Of a stretch of DNA of 42,432 nucleotides, positions 6,859 through 13,418 are shown piece by piece; the first letter of the stretch is position 1; the number at the start of each line of letters is the position of its first letter. The translations under genes were made by a program, and so were the position numbers. The notes under the pieces are model-generated. The model made no database searches. It was not told the origin of the DNA and saw only the letters and a program-made list of their open reading frames with translations. The DNA comes from Planctomycetota bacterium. GTDB taxonomy: Bacteria > Planctomycetota > Phycisphaerae > Sedimentisphaerales > Anaerobacaceae. The DNA is taken from the NCBI GenBank assembly GCA_023135935.1, contig JAGLSU010000031.1, positions 1-42,432 of the forward strand, read 5' to 3'.

Positions 6859-7446
6859 TTATGTACCATACACTTTGACTTTATTTGCAATTGGCTCAGA
6901 GCGTTTATTGAATGCATCATCAATATATTTCTCTGGGTTAGCACAGAAATCACCCCATTTCACTAGGACACAATACCTCTCGTCTTCCGTATGACAGCAT
7001 TTGTCATTGGGAATATAGTAGTTATAACTAAATTCAGAGACTACAGTACTGCCATTTATCGCCACGTGGTTGTGGCTACTGCCACATTGGGGACAGTTAA
7101 AGCTTTCCTTGTAAATCTGCGACTCAACAGAGGGCAGAACTAGCCCGAGGATTCCGCTTCTGGTATTACCCTCCCCATTGTACAGGGATGCCTGCAATTC
7201 TCTCTTTATGAACTTTCGCTCCTCATGACCCAAGTTCTCTGCACTATAAACTCCGATGATGTGTATTGTGACCGTTGAATCAGATAGGTAATCTTCGCGT
7301 ATCTTCTGCAAAATATAGTCTTCGTCCTCAGAATCGATCGTGTTATTGAGGGATTTGTCGATCATATCAACATCAAGCCCAGACTGAATATAGTTCTTGT
7401 ATGCAATGTCTTCTGTTTTGAAGGAGATAAAACACTTGTGTCCCAC
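6859..7446 (-). CDS. ThsB-like TIR protein (DUF1863/MTH538 family)
   Basis: A 195-aa protein with a GTG start behind GGAAAGAG. It begins MGHKCFISFKTEDIAYKNYI and contains DYILQKIREDYLSDSTVTIHIIGVYS and IKRELQASLYN, the hallmarks of the TIR-like DUF1863 family that includes ThsB of Thoeris. ThsB-type proteins make a cyclic ADP-ribose-type signal from NAD+ on infection. A Cys/His-rich insertion (CPQCGSSHNH...CCHTEDERYC) may bind zinc. No SIR2-SLOG ThsA partner is present; a SLATT protein and a DRT/SLOG-like protein follow in the same operon. It is the first gene of the four-gene unit, so it could be the signal maker. Confidence 0.85.
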   Translation of the reverse strand: MGHKCFISFKTEDIAYKNYIQSGLDVDMIDKSLNNTIDSEDEDYILQKIREDYLSDSTVTIHIIGVYSAENLGHEERKFIKRELQASLYNGEGNTRSGILGLVLPSVESQIYKESFNCPQCGSSHNHVAINGSTVVSEFSYNYYIPNDKCCHTEDERYCVLVKWGDFCANPEKYIDDAFNKRSEPIANKVKVYGT

Positions 7447-7566
7447 GATTCTACTCTTTCCATAAATATTAACAATTCATTTTTAACTCGATGCAACTTA
7501 TCTATGTACACCAAGGTATTTGGTGATATTCAACTCATTACCGAATTTTAAATCATGAGAAATACT

Positions 7567-7785
7567 TTAGCGAGTTGAGCCACCAATACACCAATGGCAA
7601 TTGTCATAGCCATCATTGTGAGCCTCAGCAAGAGTATGATAAGGCTTTGCGTGTCCAGCAGCTATTATTTCATCGATTTGGCACTGGGCCGTTTCATTGT
7701 CTAAATCATGAACCTCTTTTTTGCTTGGACTAATGTTTACGCAATATCTTGCTCCGTAAAGCGGGGGTCCTTGTCGTCTTGCCAT
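7567..7785 (-). CDS. Small protein with C-terminal CHWCIGGSTR motif (72 aa)
   Basis: The start at 7785 (MARRQGPPLYGARYC) is chosen over the ORF-track Met at 7824 because AAAAAAGGAGTTCGGAAATG places an ideal SD before it. The 72-aa product has ISPSKKEVHDLDNETAQCQIDEIIAAGHAKPYHTLAEAHNDGYDNCHWCIGGSTR. Its four Cys and several His could bind metal. The function is not recognised. Its start region is part of a roughly 79-bp direct repeat whose second copy lies at 9541-9618. It is separated by 120 bp from the TIR operon downstream and need not be part of it. Confidence 0.7.
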   Translation of the reverse strand: MARRQGPPLYGARYCVNISPSKKEVHDLDNETAQCQIDEIIAAGHAKPYHTLAEAHNDGYDNCHWCIGGSTR

Positions 7786-7854
7786 TTCCGAACTCCTTTT
7801 TTCACAATAACTGTTCATGTTCAATTATCCTAGGAAGCCATTTAGACGTGGAAA
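7776..7854. repeat. Direct repeat copy A (start region of the 72-aa gene)
   Basis: Plus-strand GTCTTGCCATTTCCGAACTCCTTTTTTCACAATAACTG...TTCAATTAT...GACGTGGAAA aligns with 9541-9618 almost end to end. The repeat contains the SD, ATG and 5'-UTR of the 72-aa gene. Together with copy B it brackets the DUF116 fusion gene. Confidence 0.7.
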
Positions 7855-7880
7855 TTCGAAGGGTTATCCTTCTTTTCCCT

Positions 7881-7896
7881 CCCCGCCTTCGCGGGG
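7881..7896. repeat. GC-rich hairpin after the DUF116 fusion gene
   Basis: CCCCGC-CTTC-GCGGGG is a perfect 6-bp GC stem just past the stop of the gene at 7903-9438. No U-tract follows on the minus strand, so it is at best an unusual or Rho-type 3'-end structure. Confidence 0.5.
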
Positions 7897-7902
7897 ACAA
7901 GC

Positions 7903-9438
7903 CTATGGCGAATCTTTTTTTACTTTGCGTTCTCTGTAGTCACACCTACTTTGCGACGATTTAGGGATCTCCACAATTCTACTTACCCTATTCATTATAT
8001 TTTGGCTGCGTTCTATCAGAGGCGTTTTTTTATCATTCTCAACCATCATTTCCAAGCTATTAATAAGCGATGCAGCATTAAAAGAGGTAAGCGGCAGGAC
8101 AGATGCTGTTCTTCCATTGTGCATGATATCAGTTGAAGATAGACAAGTATCAATGCCTGATAATAGAGGTGTGTAAATCACTGTGATATTAAAAGCCTTG
8201 AGTTTCGGATCGTCTATTCTCGACAGATATTTGGCAAGTCTTGATGTGCAGCACACCGCTATTATGTGTGTCAGTTGATGGTTATGTTTTATCAGAAATT
8301 CTTCTATAGCTTCATCTATGCCGTGGTGCGATCCAATTACTTTAATCTCTGCGATATTTTCATAATTAATCAGTTTTCCAACCGAACACAAAGGTTTACA
8401 CCGATCGCATTGATCCCCGGAAATTGGTATATCTATAGCTAGTTTTTCATTATCTCGCCGTATCTGACAACGTGGCCCCCGAGAGCAATAAGGTAAGAGG
8501 GCAAGTGTTGTCTTTGGATTAAAAGTATTATTATCCCCAATTCTAAATACCGACAAATTATCTACTAATTTATACTGGCGATTTCTTGAAGCCAAGATAT
8601 CTTTTGTTCGCTCTACAGGAGCATTAAGTTGCTCTTGTCCTATTTTGGCAAAGTATGATGTAATTCCTAGAAATAGTAGGGCGCATGTTACTGTGGCCCA
8701 AGCATACATTATTGTAAAAAGAAGCTCGTCTTCTGACGCTATCGTCATTCTATAATTTTCCGGTATTGGATGGTTGACACCTCCTAATGTAAATTCATAG
8801 TCTCCAAGAGAGGAGATTAACAGAAAGCAGAAAGAAAAGCTTATTACATAGATTGCTGACCGTATTGGTTGAATGCTATATGAGATATAAAGAGCCAGCA
8901 GGCAGAACATAGCAAATAATGAGAAGAAGGGGCTCCTTAAGCCACCGCTGACAACACAGAGATATGTTAGAGCGAGCAATTCTATTAAAAGTGGAATGGT
9001 CGGATATTCGCTTCCCTTATATTTCAAATCAATGTGATTTTCGATCCAATGGGGAATTATAAAGGCCCAGCCACTTCTTTTACCCTTATGTTTTGAGGTG
9101 GGATTAATATTTAAATGCTTAAATAACCAAAGAACTTCAAAGATGAGGACTCCCCATAGCAGATATAATACAAAGTTCGCACTGGTTTTACGCACCGACA
9201 GGAGCACAAATGTGATTGTTGCTATTGCAGCTAGGCGATGAAGAAAAATTCTAACGCATAAACTGTTTCGCTTCCATTTATCTATTGGTTGACGGATATC
9301 ATGACGCAGGGGCAGTCTATTTGCCTTTTTATATTGAAAATAGGCAATAATGTTACCGGTAATACCGACAAGTGTGGCTGCCACCAGAGTATAAATTCCA
9401 ATCCACTGATCCGAACTCAATTTTGCTAATATTATCAT
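7903..9438 (-). CDS. Polytopic membrane protein with C-terminal DUF116-like Cys domain
   Basis: A 511-aa protein. The N-terminal half has about six to eight hydrophobic segments, for example WIGIYTLVAATLVGITGNIIAYF, LYLLWGVLIFEVLWLF, FSLFAMFCLLALYISYSI and AIYVISFSFCFLLISSL. From about residue 315 comes LALLPYCSRGPRCQIR, CDRCKPLCSVGKLINY, HHGIDEAIEEF, IIAVCCTSRLAKYLSRI and IYTPLLSGIDTCLSS. This matches the order of motifs in DUF116, a Cys-rich, probably metal- or Fe-S-binding domain of unknown function that is usually a stand-alone protein or has a short TM part. SD GAAAGGATAAGCGATG supports the start. No partner enzyme was seen nearby. A membrane redox or sulfur-transfer role is speculation. 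Confidence 0.6.
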   Translation of the reverse strand: MIILAKLSSDQWIGIYTLVAATLVGITGNIIAYFQYKKANRLPLRHDIRQPIDKWKRNSLCVRIFLHRLAAIATITFVLLSVRKTSANFVLYLLWGVLIFEVLWLFKHLNINPTSKHKGKRSGWAFIIPHWIENHIDLKYKGSEYPTIPLLIELLALTYLCVVSGGLRSPFFSLFAMFCLLALYISYSIQPIRSAIYVISFSFCFLLISSLGDYEFTLGGVNHPIPENYRMTIASEDELLFTIMYAWATVTCALLFLGITSYFAKIGQEQLNAPVERTKDILASRNRQYKLVDNLSVFRIGDNNTFNPKTTLALLPYCSRGPRCQIRRDNEKLAIDIPISGDQCDRCKPLCSVGKLINYENIAEIKVIGSHHGIDEAIEEFLIKHNHQLTHIIAVCCTSRLAKYLSRIDDPKLKAFNITVIYTPLLSGIDTCLSSTDIMHNGRTASVLPLTSFNAASLINSLEMMVENDKKTPLIERSQNIMNRVSRIVEIPKSSQSRCDYRERKVKKDSP

Positions 9439-9508
9439 CGCTTATCCTTTCCGACGAAATCCACAATTTATCTCTTTTCCCACCTCCAGTGAATTTTTCA
9501 ATCATCAA

Positions 9509-9550
9509 TTAAAGTGCCACCATCAGCGCATTACTTATCTGTCTTGCCAT
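9509..9550 (-). pseudogene. Remnant of the 72-aa gene start (13 codons)
   Basis: From the ATG at 9550 the minus strand reads MARQISNALMVAL and stops at 9509. The upstream sequence (TAGGAGTTTAGAAATGGCAAG) mirrors the SD and start of the 72-aa gene at 7785. Only the first codons match, so this looks like a truncated copy left by a duplication or insertion. It could still be a translated leader peptide. Confidence 0.4.
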
Positions 9551-9618
9551 TTCTAAACTCCTATTTCAAAATAACCGTTAATATTCAATTATCTCTGGAG
9601 GCCAGAAAGACGTAGAAA
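9541..9618. repeat. Direct repeat copy B
   Basis: GTCTTGCCATTTCTAAACTCCTATTTCAAAATAACCG...TTCAATTAT...GACGTAGAAA pairs with copy A at 7776-7854, with scattered mismatches. It lies upstream of the DUF116 fusion gene, so the two copies flank that gene in the same orientation. Confidence 0.7.
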
Positions 9619-9892
9619 GCAGTATGTTGCGTGAAGCATTTCGTTCTCGATGCCAGAATCCAGCAACAGCCCACTTCCCGCTACCTCACCGGCTATTTTT
9701 AACTACATATATACGCCCTATAATATATGTAAAATCCGCATAAAACAAGCCTATTCTGACCGTTTTCAAACTAATTAAGTGTGTTCGCAGGGTGTGCTGG
9801 CGCAGACCATCCACCTTGTCATTTAGCCGTCCGCCAGCCAAGGGATGTTGATTGAAAAAATGTCCGTTTTTCGCTCTAAAGCCCCTTTTGTA

Positions 9893-10145
9893 AATCTTAC
9901 GTGACTATAAGTCACCCTACATCTGGGCAAATCAAGTTTACATTGAACCAAAAATTTACGTAACAAAATGATGTAAGTTTACATCGAGCCAGATAGTTTC
10001 AGAATAAAGCCACGCGGGTTTACACCGAAGCGATTCGGGCTTGTACCGGGAAAATGTAAAGTCACATTAAATCATCTCGCCACGTATCAAGATATCGCAA
10101 GCTTACACCGAACCAATGTAAGTTTACATTAAGCAGATGTAAATT
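9893..10145. repeat. Degenerate array with about 21-bp periodicity, core GTTTACATYGARCCA
   Basis: Related words start at 9935 (GTTTACATTGAACCA), 9977 (GTTTACATCGAGCCA), 10018 (GTTTACACCGAAGCG), 10039 (GCTTGTACCGGGA), 10061 (GTCACATTAA), 10101 (GCTTACACCGAACCA) and 10122 (GTTTACATTAAGCAG). The intervals are about 21 or 42 bp. TGTAAGTTTACAT occurs exactly twice and contains the palindrome TGTAA-GT-TTACA. Twenty-one bp is two helical turns, so the copies face one side of the DNA, as in operator arrays or iterons. It is not a CRISPR: the units are too short and have no unique spacers. Confidence 0.55.
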
Positions 10146-10195
10146 GCATTTATAGGACAACAGAATAAATCTTTGTCAAAACAACTATTATTTAT

Positions 10196-10226
10196 AACAG
10201 GGCGATTCGGCCCTGTTGAGGCCGAA
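10196..10226 (+). promoter_or_regulatory. Two mutually exclusive hairpins upstream of the FN3 genes
   Basis: AACAGGGC-GATTCG-GCCCTGTT (10196-10217) and TTCGGCC-CTGTTGA-GGCCGAA (10206-10226) share their central bases, so only one can form at a time. This is the geometry of an attenuator or switch. A U-rich run follows only after about 20 nt (CTTTTTATCTTTTTTT), so a terminator role is uncertain. Confidence 0.4.
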
Positions 10227-10374
10227 ATAGGTGTTTCAGGAATCTTTTTATCTTTTTTTAAAAAATAAAGATTAAATATCTCTTCGCCCGTCACCGATAG
10301 AGATGTGCAACTGGTGGGATAAAATTTCGTGTCACCGTAACATTAAGCCAAATATTTTTTTAGGAGAAAAGAAA

Positions 10375-11004
10375 ATGCCTCAATTCCCAAGAACAGAAGC
10401 CGAAGTAGTAGCGCTGGTCGAGCAGATGATAGCCGGCTATACCGCCCACCCTGGTGATTTTCCCAGTATCGATCCCTTAGTGCAACTGGTAGCATTGCAA
10501 ACCGCACTGAATGAATATCAAACCGATAAGAACACTCAGGAAGATACCCACGCTCAAGCGAAACTAGCTACAGTAACAAAGGATACGAAGCTCGATGGTC
10601 TGGTAGAGACCATGAAAAACGATTTGAAACTATCCGAAGTCGATACCGTCGACGACCCGGAGAAACTGGCACAAATCGGATGGGGTCCGAAATCCGCCCC
10701 GCAGCCGATAGAGTCGCCCGGCCAACCGGAAAACTTCCGCCCGACAGTCGAAGGCTCCGGCGATATATGGCTGGCATGGAGCAAGCCCGCTTCCGGCGGA
10801 CAGGTGAGAAACTATATTCTCCAGAAACGTCAGCAGCCGGCTGGTGGCGGTGAATTCGGCGCATGGGAAGTTGTGGGTTCGGCATTAGATACCGAAATTC
10901 ACCTGACCGAGCAGTCAAGAGGACTGCAACTGGAATACAGAGTTATCGCAGCAAATATTGCCGGCGAGAGCATGCCGAGCAATACAGCAGCAGTAGTGCT
11001 GTAA
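10375..11004 (+). CDS. FN3-domain protein, paralogue A
   Basis: The start at 10375 (MPQFPRTEAEVVALVEQM) is chosen because TTAGGAGAAAAGAAAATG gives a good SD and because the tandem paralogue begins MPKFPKKEADILAL. The 209-aa product has an N-terminal helical domain (about residues 1-110, with AGYTAHPGDFPS and DPEKLAQIGWGPK) and a C-terminal fibronectin type III-like domain (PENFRPTVEGSGDIWLAWSKPASGGQVRNYILQKR...LEYRVIAANIAGESMPSNTAAVVL). There is no signal peptide. FN3 domains mediate protein or polysaccharide contacts; the target is unknown. A hairpin repeat lies right after the stop. Confidence 0.75.
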   Translation: MPQFPRTEAEVVALVEQMIAGYTAHPGDFPSIDPLVQLVALQTALNEYQTDKNTQEDTHAQAKLATVTKDTKLDGLVETMKNDLKLSEVDTVDDPEKLAQIGWGPKSAPQPIESPGQPENFRPTVEGSGDIWLAWSKPASGGQVRNYILQKRQQPAGGGEFGAWEVVGSALDTEIHLTEQSRGLQLEYRVIAANIAGESMPSNTAAVVL

Positions 11005-11012
11005 ATATTTAC

Positions 11013-11027
11013 GTACCTATAAGGTAC
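11013..11027 (-). repeat. Hairpin repeat, GTACC variant
   Basis: On the minus strand it reads GTACCT-TAT-AGGTAC followed by GTAAATA, the same module as the GTGCC hairpins at 1-3 kb but with both arms changed together. It sits between the two FN3 genes. Confidence 0.7.
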
Positions 11028-11129
11028 CTGCAGTAGTTCTTTAATTAACAAATGGCGACCGATGAAGCGGAGATGAAAAACTCTCCGTTTCATTAGTCAT
11101 TAATATTTTTAAATACTAAATACTAAACG

Positions 11130-11747
11130 ATGCCTAAATTCCCGAAAAAAGAAGCTGATATCCTTGCTTTATCCAAGCTGATGTCAGCCGGCTACGTCGC
11201 CCATCCGGGCGACTTTCCCGATATCGCAAGAATAAAACTAGCCATTGCGCGCAGTTTTTACAAAAACGCCAGAGATGCCCGGAACTTGGCCCAGTCAGCG
11301 GTAAAAATAGCCACTGAAGCCAAGAACGCTTCACTTGGCCGGCTCAAAGAAGTAATGGACTGTTGTCTTAAAAAATCCGTTGTTGATACCTTCGCCAATC
11401 CAGAAAAACTTGCCCTTATCGGTTGGGGCCCCAGGATCCAATCGCAATCATCCGAAGCACCTTCCCAGCCGAACAATCTGACCGCAGTCACCACCGGGCC
11501 AAGGTCCCTGTTACTTATGTGGGACAGGCCCAACAGCGATTCTCCAGCGGTGCGAAATTACATTGTAGAACGGCGATGTCAGGAGCAGAATGGTCAGTTC
11601 AGCTCATGGATAGTTTCAGGTACCGCATACCAAACGAAAATAACCTTAAAAGACCAGCCCCAAAACACACAACTGGAATATCGCGTAAAAGCTGTCAATG
11701 CCAGTGGCGAAAGTATACCATCCAACACAGTTGAGGTAGTGTTGTGA
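11130..11747 (+). CDS. FN3-domain protein, paralogue B
   Basis: A 205-aa tandem paralogue of the gene at 10375. It shows MPKFPKKEADILALSKLMSAGYVAHPGDFPDI at the N-terminus, a helical Ala/Lys-rich stretch (YKNARDARNLAQSAVKIATEAKNA), NPEKLALIGWGPR, then an FN3-like domain (NNLTAVTTGPRSLLLMWDRP...VRNYIVERR...LEYRVKAVNASGESIPSNTVEVVL). There is no clear SD before the ATG; upstream is AAATACTAAATACTAAACG, so it may depend on cotranscription with paralogue A. Divergence in the helical part is greater than in the N-terminal motif and the FN3 end. The function is unknown. Confidence 0.75.
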   Translation: MPKFPKKEADILALSKLMSAGYVAHPGDFPDIARIKLAIARSFYKNARDARNLAQSAVKIATEAKNASLGRLKEVMDCCLKKSVVDTFANPEKLALIGWGPRIQSQSSEAPSQPNNLTAVTTGPRSLLLMWDRPNSDSPAVRNYIVERRCQEQNGQFSSWIVSGTAYQTKITLKDQPQNTQLEYRVKAVNASGESIPSNTVEVVL

Positions 11748-11756
11748 TTATCTTAT

Positions 11757-11771
11757 GTGCCTCTAAGGCAC
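11757..11771 (-). repeat. Hairpin repeat after FN3 paralogue B
   Basis: On the minus strand it reads GTGCCT-TAG-AGGCAC followed by ATAAG. It is at the 3' end of the second FN3 gene, mirroring the hairpin after the first. Confidence 0.7.
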
Positions 11772-11835
11772 CGGTTGCAGTTGTCTTGTAATCTGCGCGG
11801 AATAAAAGAAATGCTGAAAAAAGAATTGTTAATCG

Positions 11836-13374
11836 TTAACGACTAATGTCGGCCTCGCCGCTAATCACCTTCCAAAGCGTATACACAGACAGTGAGTTCG
11901 GCATCTCTTTGTAAGCCTCGTCAATAGCGATTTTAGCTTGGTCAGGTCTGTCCATCTGATGATAAATATAACCAAGCAAAAATTGTAACTCCGCAGATTC
12001 GCTCTTCCTCTGCCATTCACCAACATCTACCACTCTACTTTCGAGCTTATCCTTGTCGCCAACCATCGCTTCAATGTCAATCTTGAACTTGGCATACTCA
12101 GGGAAAATCTCCAAAGCCCTTGCGAGAAACAAGGCACTGCTCATATATTCACCTGCCGCAAACAATGCATGACTCTTACCGGCATACCCAAGTGGGTCGT
12201 TCGGTTTATAAATTATTGCTAACGTATAAGCATCTGCCGCACGATAATATTTCCCCTGCTTCAAATATCCTTCGCCCGCCCTTAGATATCCATTGAACTT
12301 GTCATCCCTAAAGGATACAAAGCTTTTCTGCTCACCCAGAATGGCTTTAGCTTTGATAGCTATCTGTTCTTTGGTAAGCCCCTCCAGCGGTGATACCGGC
12401 TCAATCGCCTTTCTTTGAAAATCTTCCTCAGACTCTTCGTCAGGTACAGTAATACGGCTTCGCCTTTCTTCAAAATCCTTCTTGGCAACGTCCGCTTTCT
12501 TAGTTCGCTCAGCTTGTTCAGCTTGCTCAATACTCTCCGCCCGCCTAATAGCCTCGTTTAACTCTGCAAGCTGCTGTTTCATCTGCTCGAAAACATCGAC
12601 TTGCTCCACCTTTTCAGGTTGCTCCCCCAACATTTCAGGTTTGGGAGGTTCAGGTGGCGCGATAGCTAAAAAAGATTCTTTTTCCCCCACAAGCTTACGT
12701 TCCAGCTCTTTAGCCTTTTCGCTTACTTGTTCCAGGTCTTTCTGAAAACGCTCCATTTGCTGCTCATACCTACCCGCTGCTTTAGCCTGTAGATATTTTG
12801 TAGTCTCAATTGAAATTAATTTTTCCATCTCCTGTACCGTCATAGATAAAGGCCTGAACCTGATATTTAATATCTCAGTACTGACATCAGGAACACCTGT
12901 CTTTTCCAATGGCACAGCCTTAAGAGCAACCCCATCTACAGAAAATGGCTTAATCTTCGATGCCGATGGCCGGAAAACACTGCTCGTACCTACACCTATA
13001 GAAGTGACCGTTCTCGTCTGGGAATAGTAAGGAACAACACCGCCGCTATAATTTTTGAAACCGCTAGGATTGTATGAACGCCTTAAAAAAGTGTCGAGCG
13101 TCGACGAACCCAAACGGCCACCGAAATCCGTCACCGCATTATATGGCAAGATACCACGAAAATGCTTACCGCCACCAACGTTTCCTGTCACTACTAAATC
13201 ACTACTACGGTCAATCGGGTTAGGACTGGTCACCAAACCGTCACTGTAACTACTCGGAGGTACTGTAGCAGAACCAACGGGGCTTCTAACGTTGGGATTA
13301 TCGATTGCAAAAATATCCCCCGAGAAAACCGTCCCAAACAGCAAAATCGCAGATATAAAAAGCTTCTTTCCCAT
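11836..13374 (-). CDS. Secreted TPR/coiled-coil protein
   Basis: A 512-aa protein with a signal peptide (MGKKLFISAILLFGTVFSGDIFA), a low-complexity Ser/Gly/Pro-rich N-terminal region, a long charged coiled coil at about residues 180-310 (KAAGRYEQQMERFQKDLEQVSEKAKELERK and LAELNEAIRRAESIEQAEQAERTKKADV), then tetratricopeptide-like helices (GYLRAGEGYLKQGKYYRAADAYTLAIIYKPNDPLGYAGKSHALFAAGEYMSSALFLARAL). It probably scaffolds an envelope assembly, but no partner is visible. It is the last gene after dxs and nadK on the minus strand, 44 bp from nadK, and may be cotranscribed with them. Confidence 0.75.
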   Translation of the reverse strand: MGKKLFISAILLFGTVFSGDIFAIDNPNVRSPVGSATVPPSSYSDGLVTSPNPIDRSSDLVVTGNVGGGKHFRGILPYNAVTDFGGRLGSSTLDTFLRRSYNPSGFKNYSGGVVPYYSQTRTVTSIGVGTSSVFRPSASKIKPFSVDGVALKAVPLEKTGVPDVSTEILNIRFRPLSMTVQEMEKLISIETTKYLQAKAAGRYEQQMERFQKDLEQVSEKAKELERKLVGEKESFLAIAPPEPPKPEMLGEQPEKVEQVDVFEQMKQQLAELNEAIRRAESIEQAEQAERTKKADVAKKDFEERRSRITVPDEESEEDFQRKAIEPVSPLEGLTKEQIAIKAKAILGEQKSFVSFRDDKFNGYLRAGEGYLKQGKYYRAADAYTLAIIYKPNDPLGYAGKSHALFAAGEYMSSALFLARALEIFPEYAKFKIDIEAMVGDKDKLESRVVDVGEWQRKSESAELQFLLGYIYHQMDRPDQAKIAIDEAYKEMPNSLSVYTLWKVISGEADISR

Positions 13375-13418
13375 ATTATTTTATACCCCACAAATATGGG
13401 GATGTTCATAAATACACC

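Larger units (their letters stand above)
9439..10374. other. Long non-coding region with repeats
   Basis: This stretch of over 900 bp between divergent genes has no convincing long ORF. It contains the direct repeat copy B with a 13-codon ORF (9509-9550), a degenerate array with 21-bp periodicity (9893-10145), two mutually exclusive hairpins (10196-10226), an AT-rich tract, and ATCTCT...AGAGAT at about 10278-10304. The 72-nt N-terminal extension of ORF 10303-11004 is treated as 5'-UTR. Confidence 0.5.

Noticed and set aside
6859-7446. Canonical Thoeris system
   Set aside because: A ThsB-like protein is present but there is no SIR2-SLOG or membrane-macro ThsA, so only a Thoeris-like arrangement is claimed.
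9893-10145. CRISPR array
   Set aside because: Repeats are about 15-21 bp, diverged and contiguous, without unique spacers or nearby cas genes.
10303-10374. N-terminal extension MCNWWDKISC of the first FN3 ORF
   Set aside because: An SD precedes the ATG at 10375 and the tandem paralogue starts at the equivalent residue.
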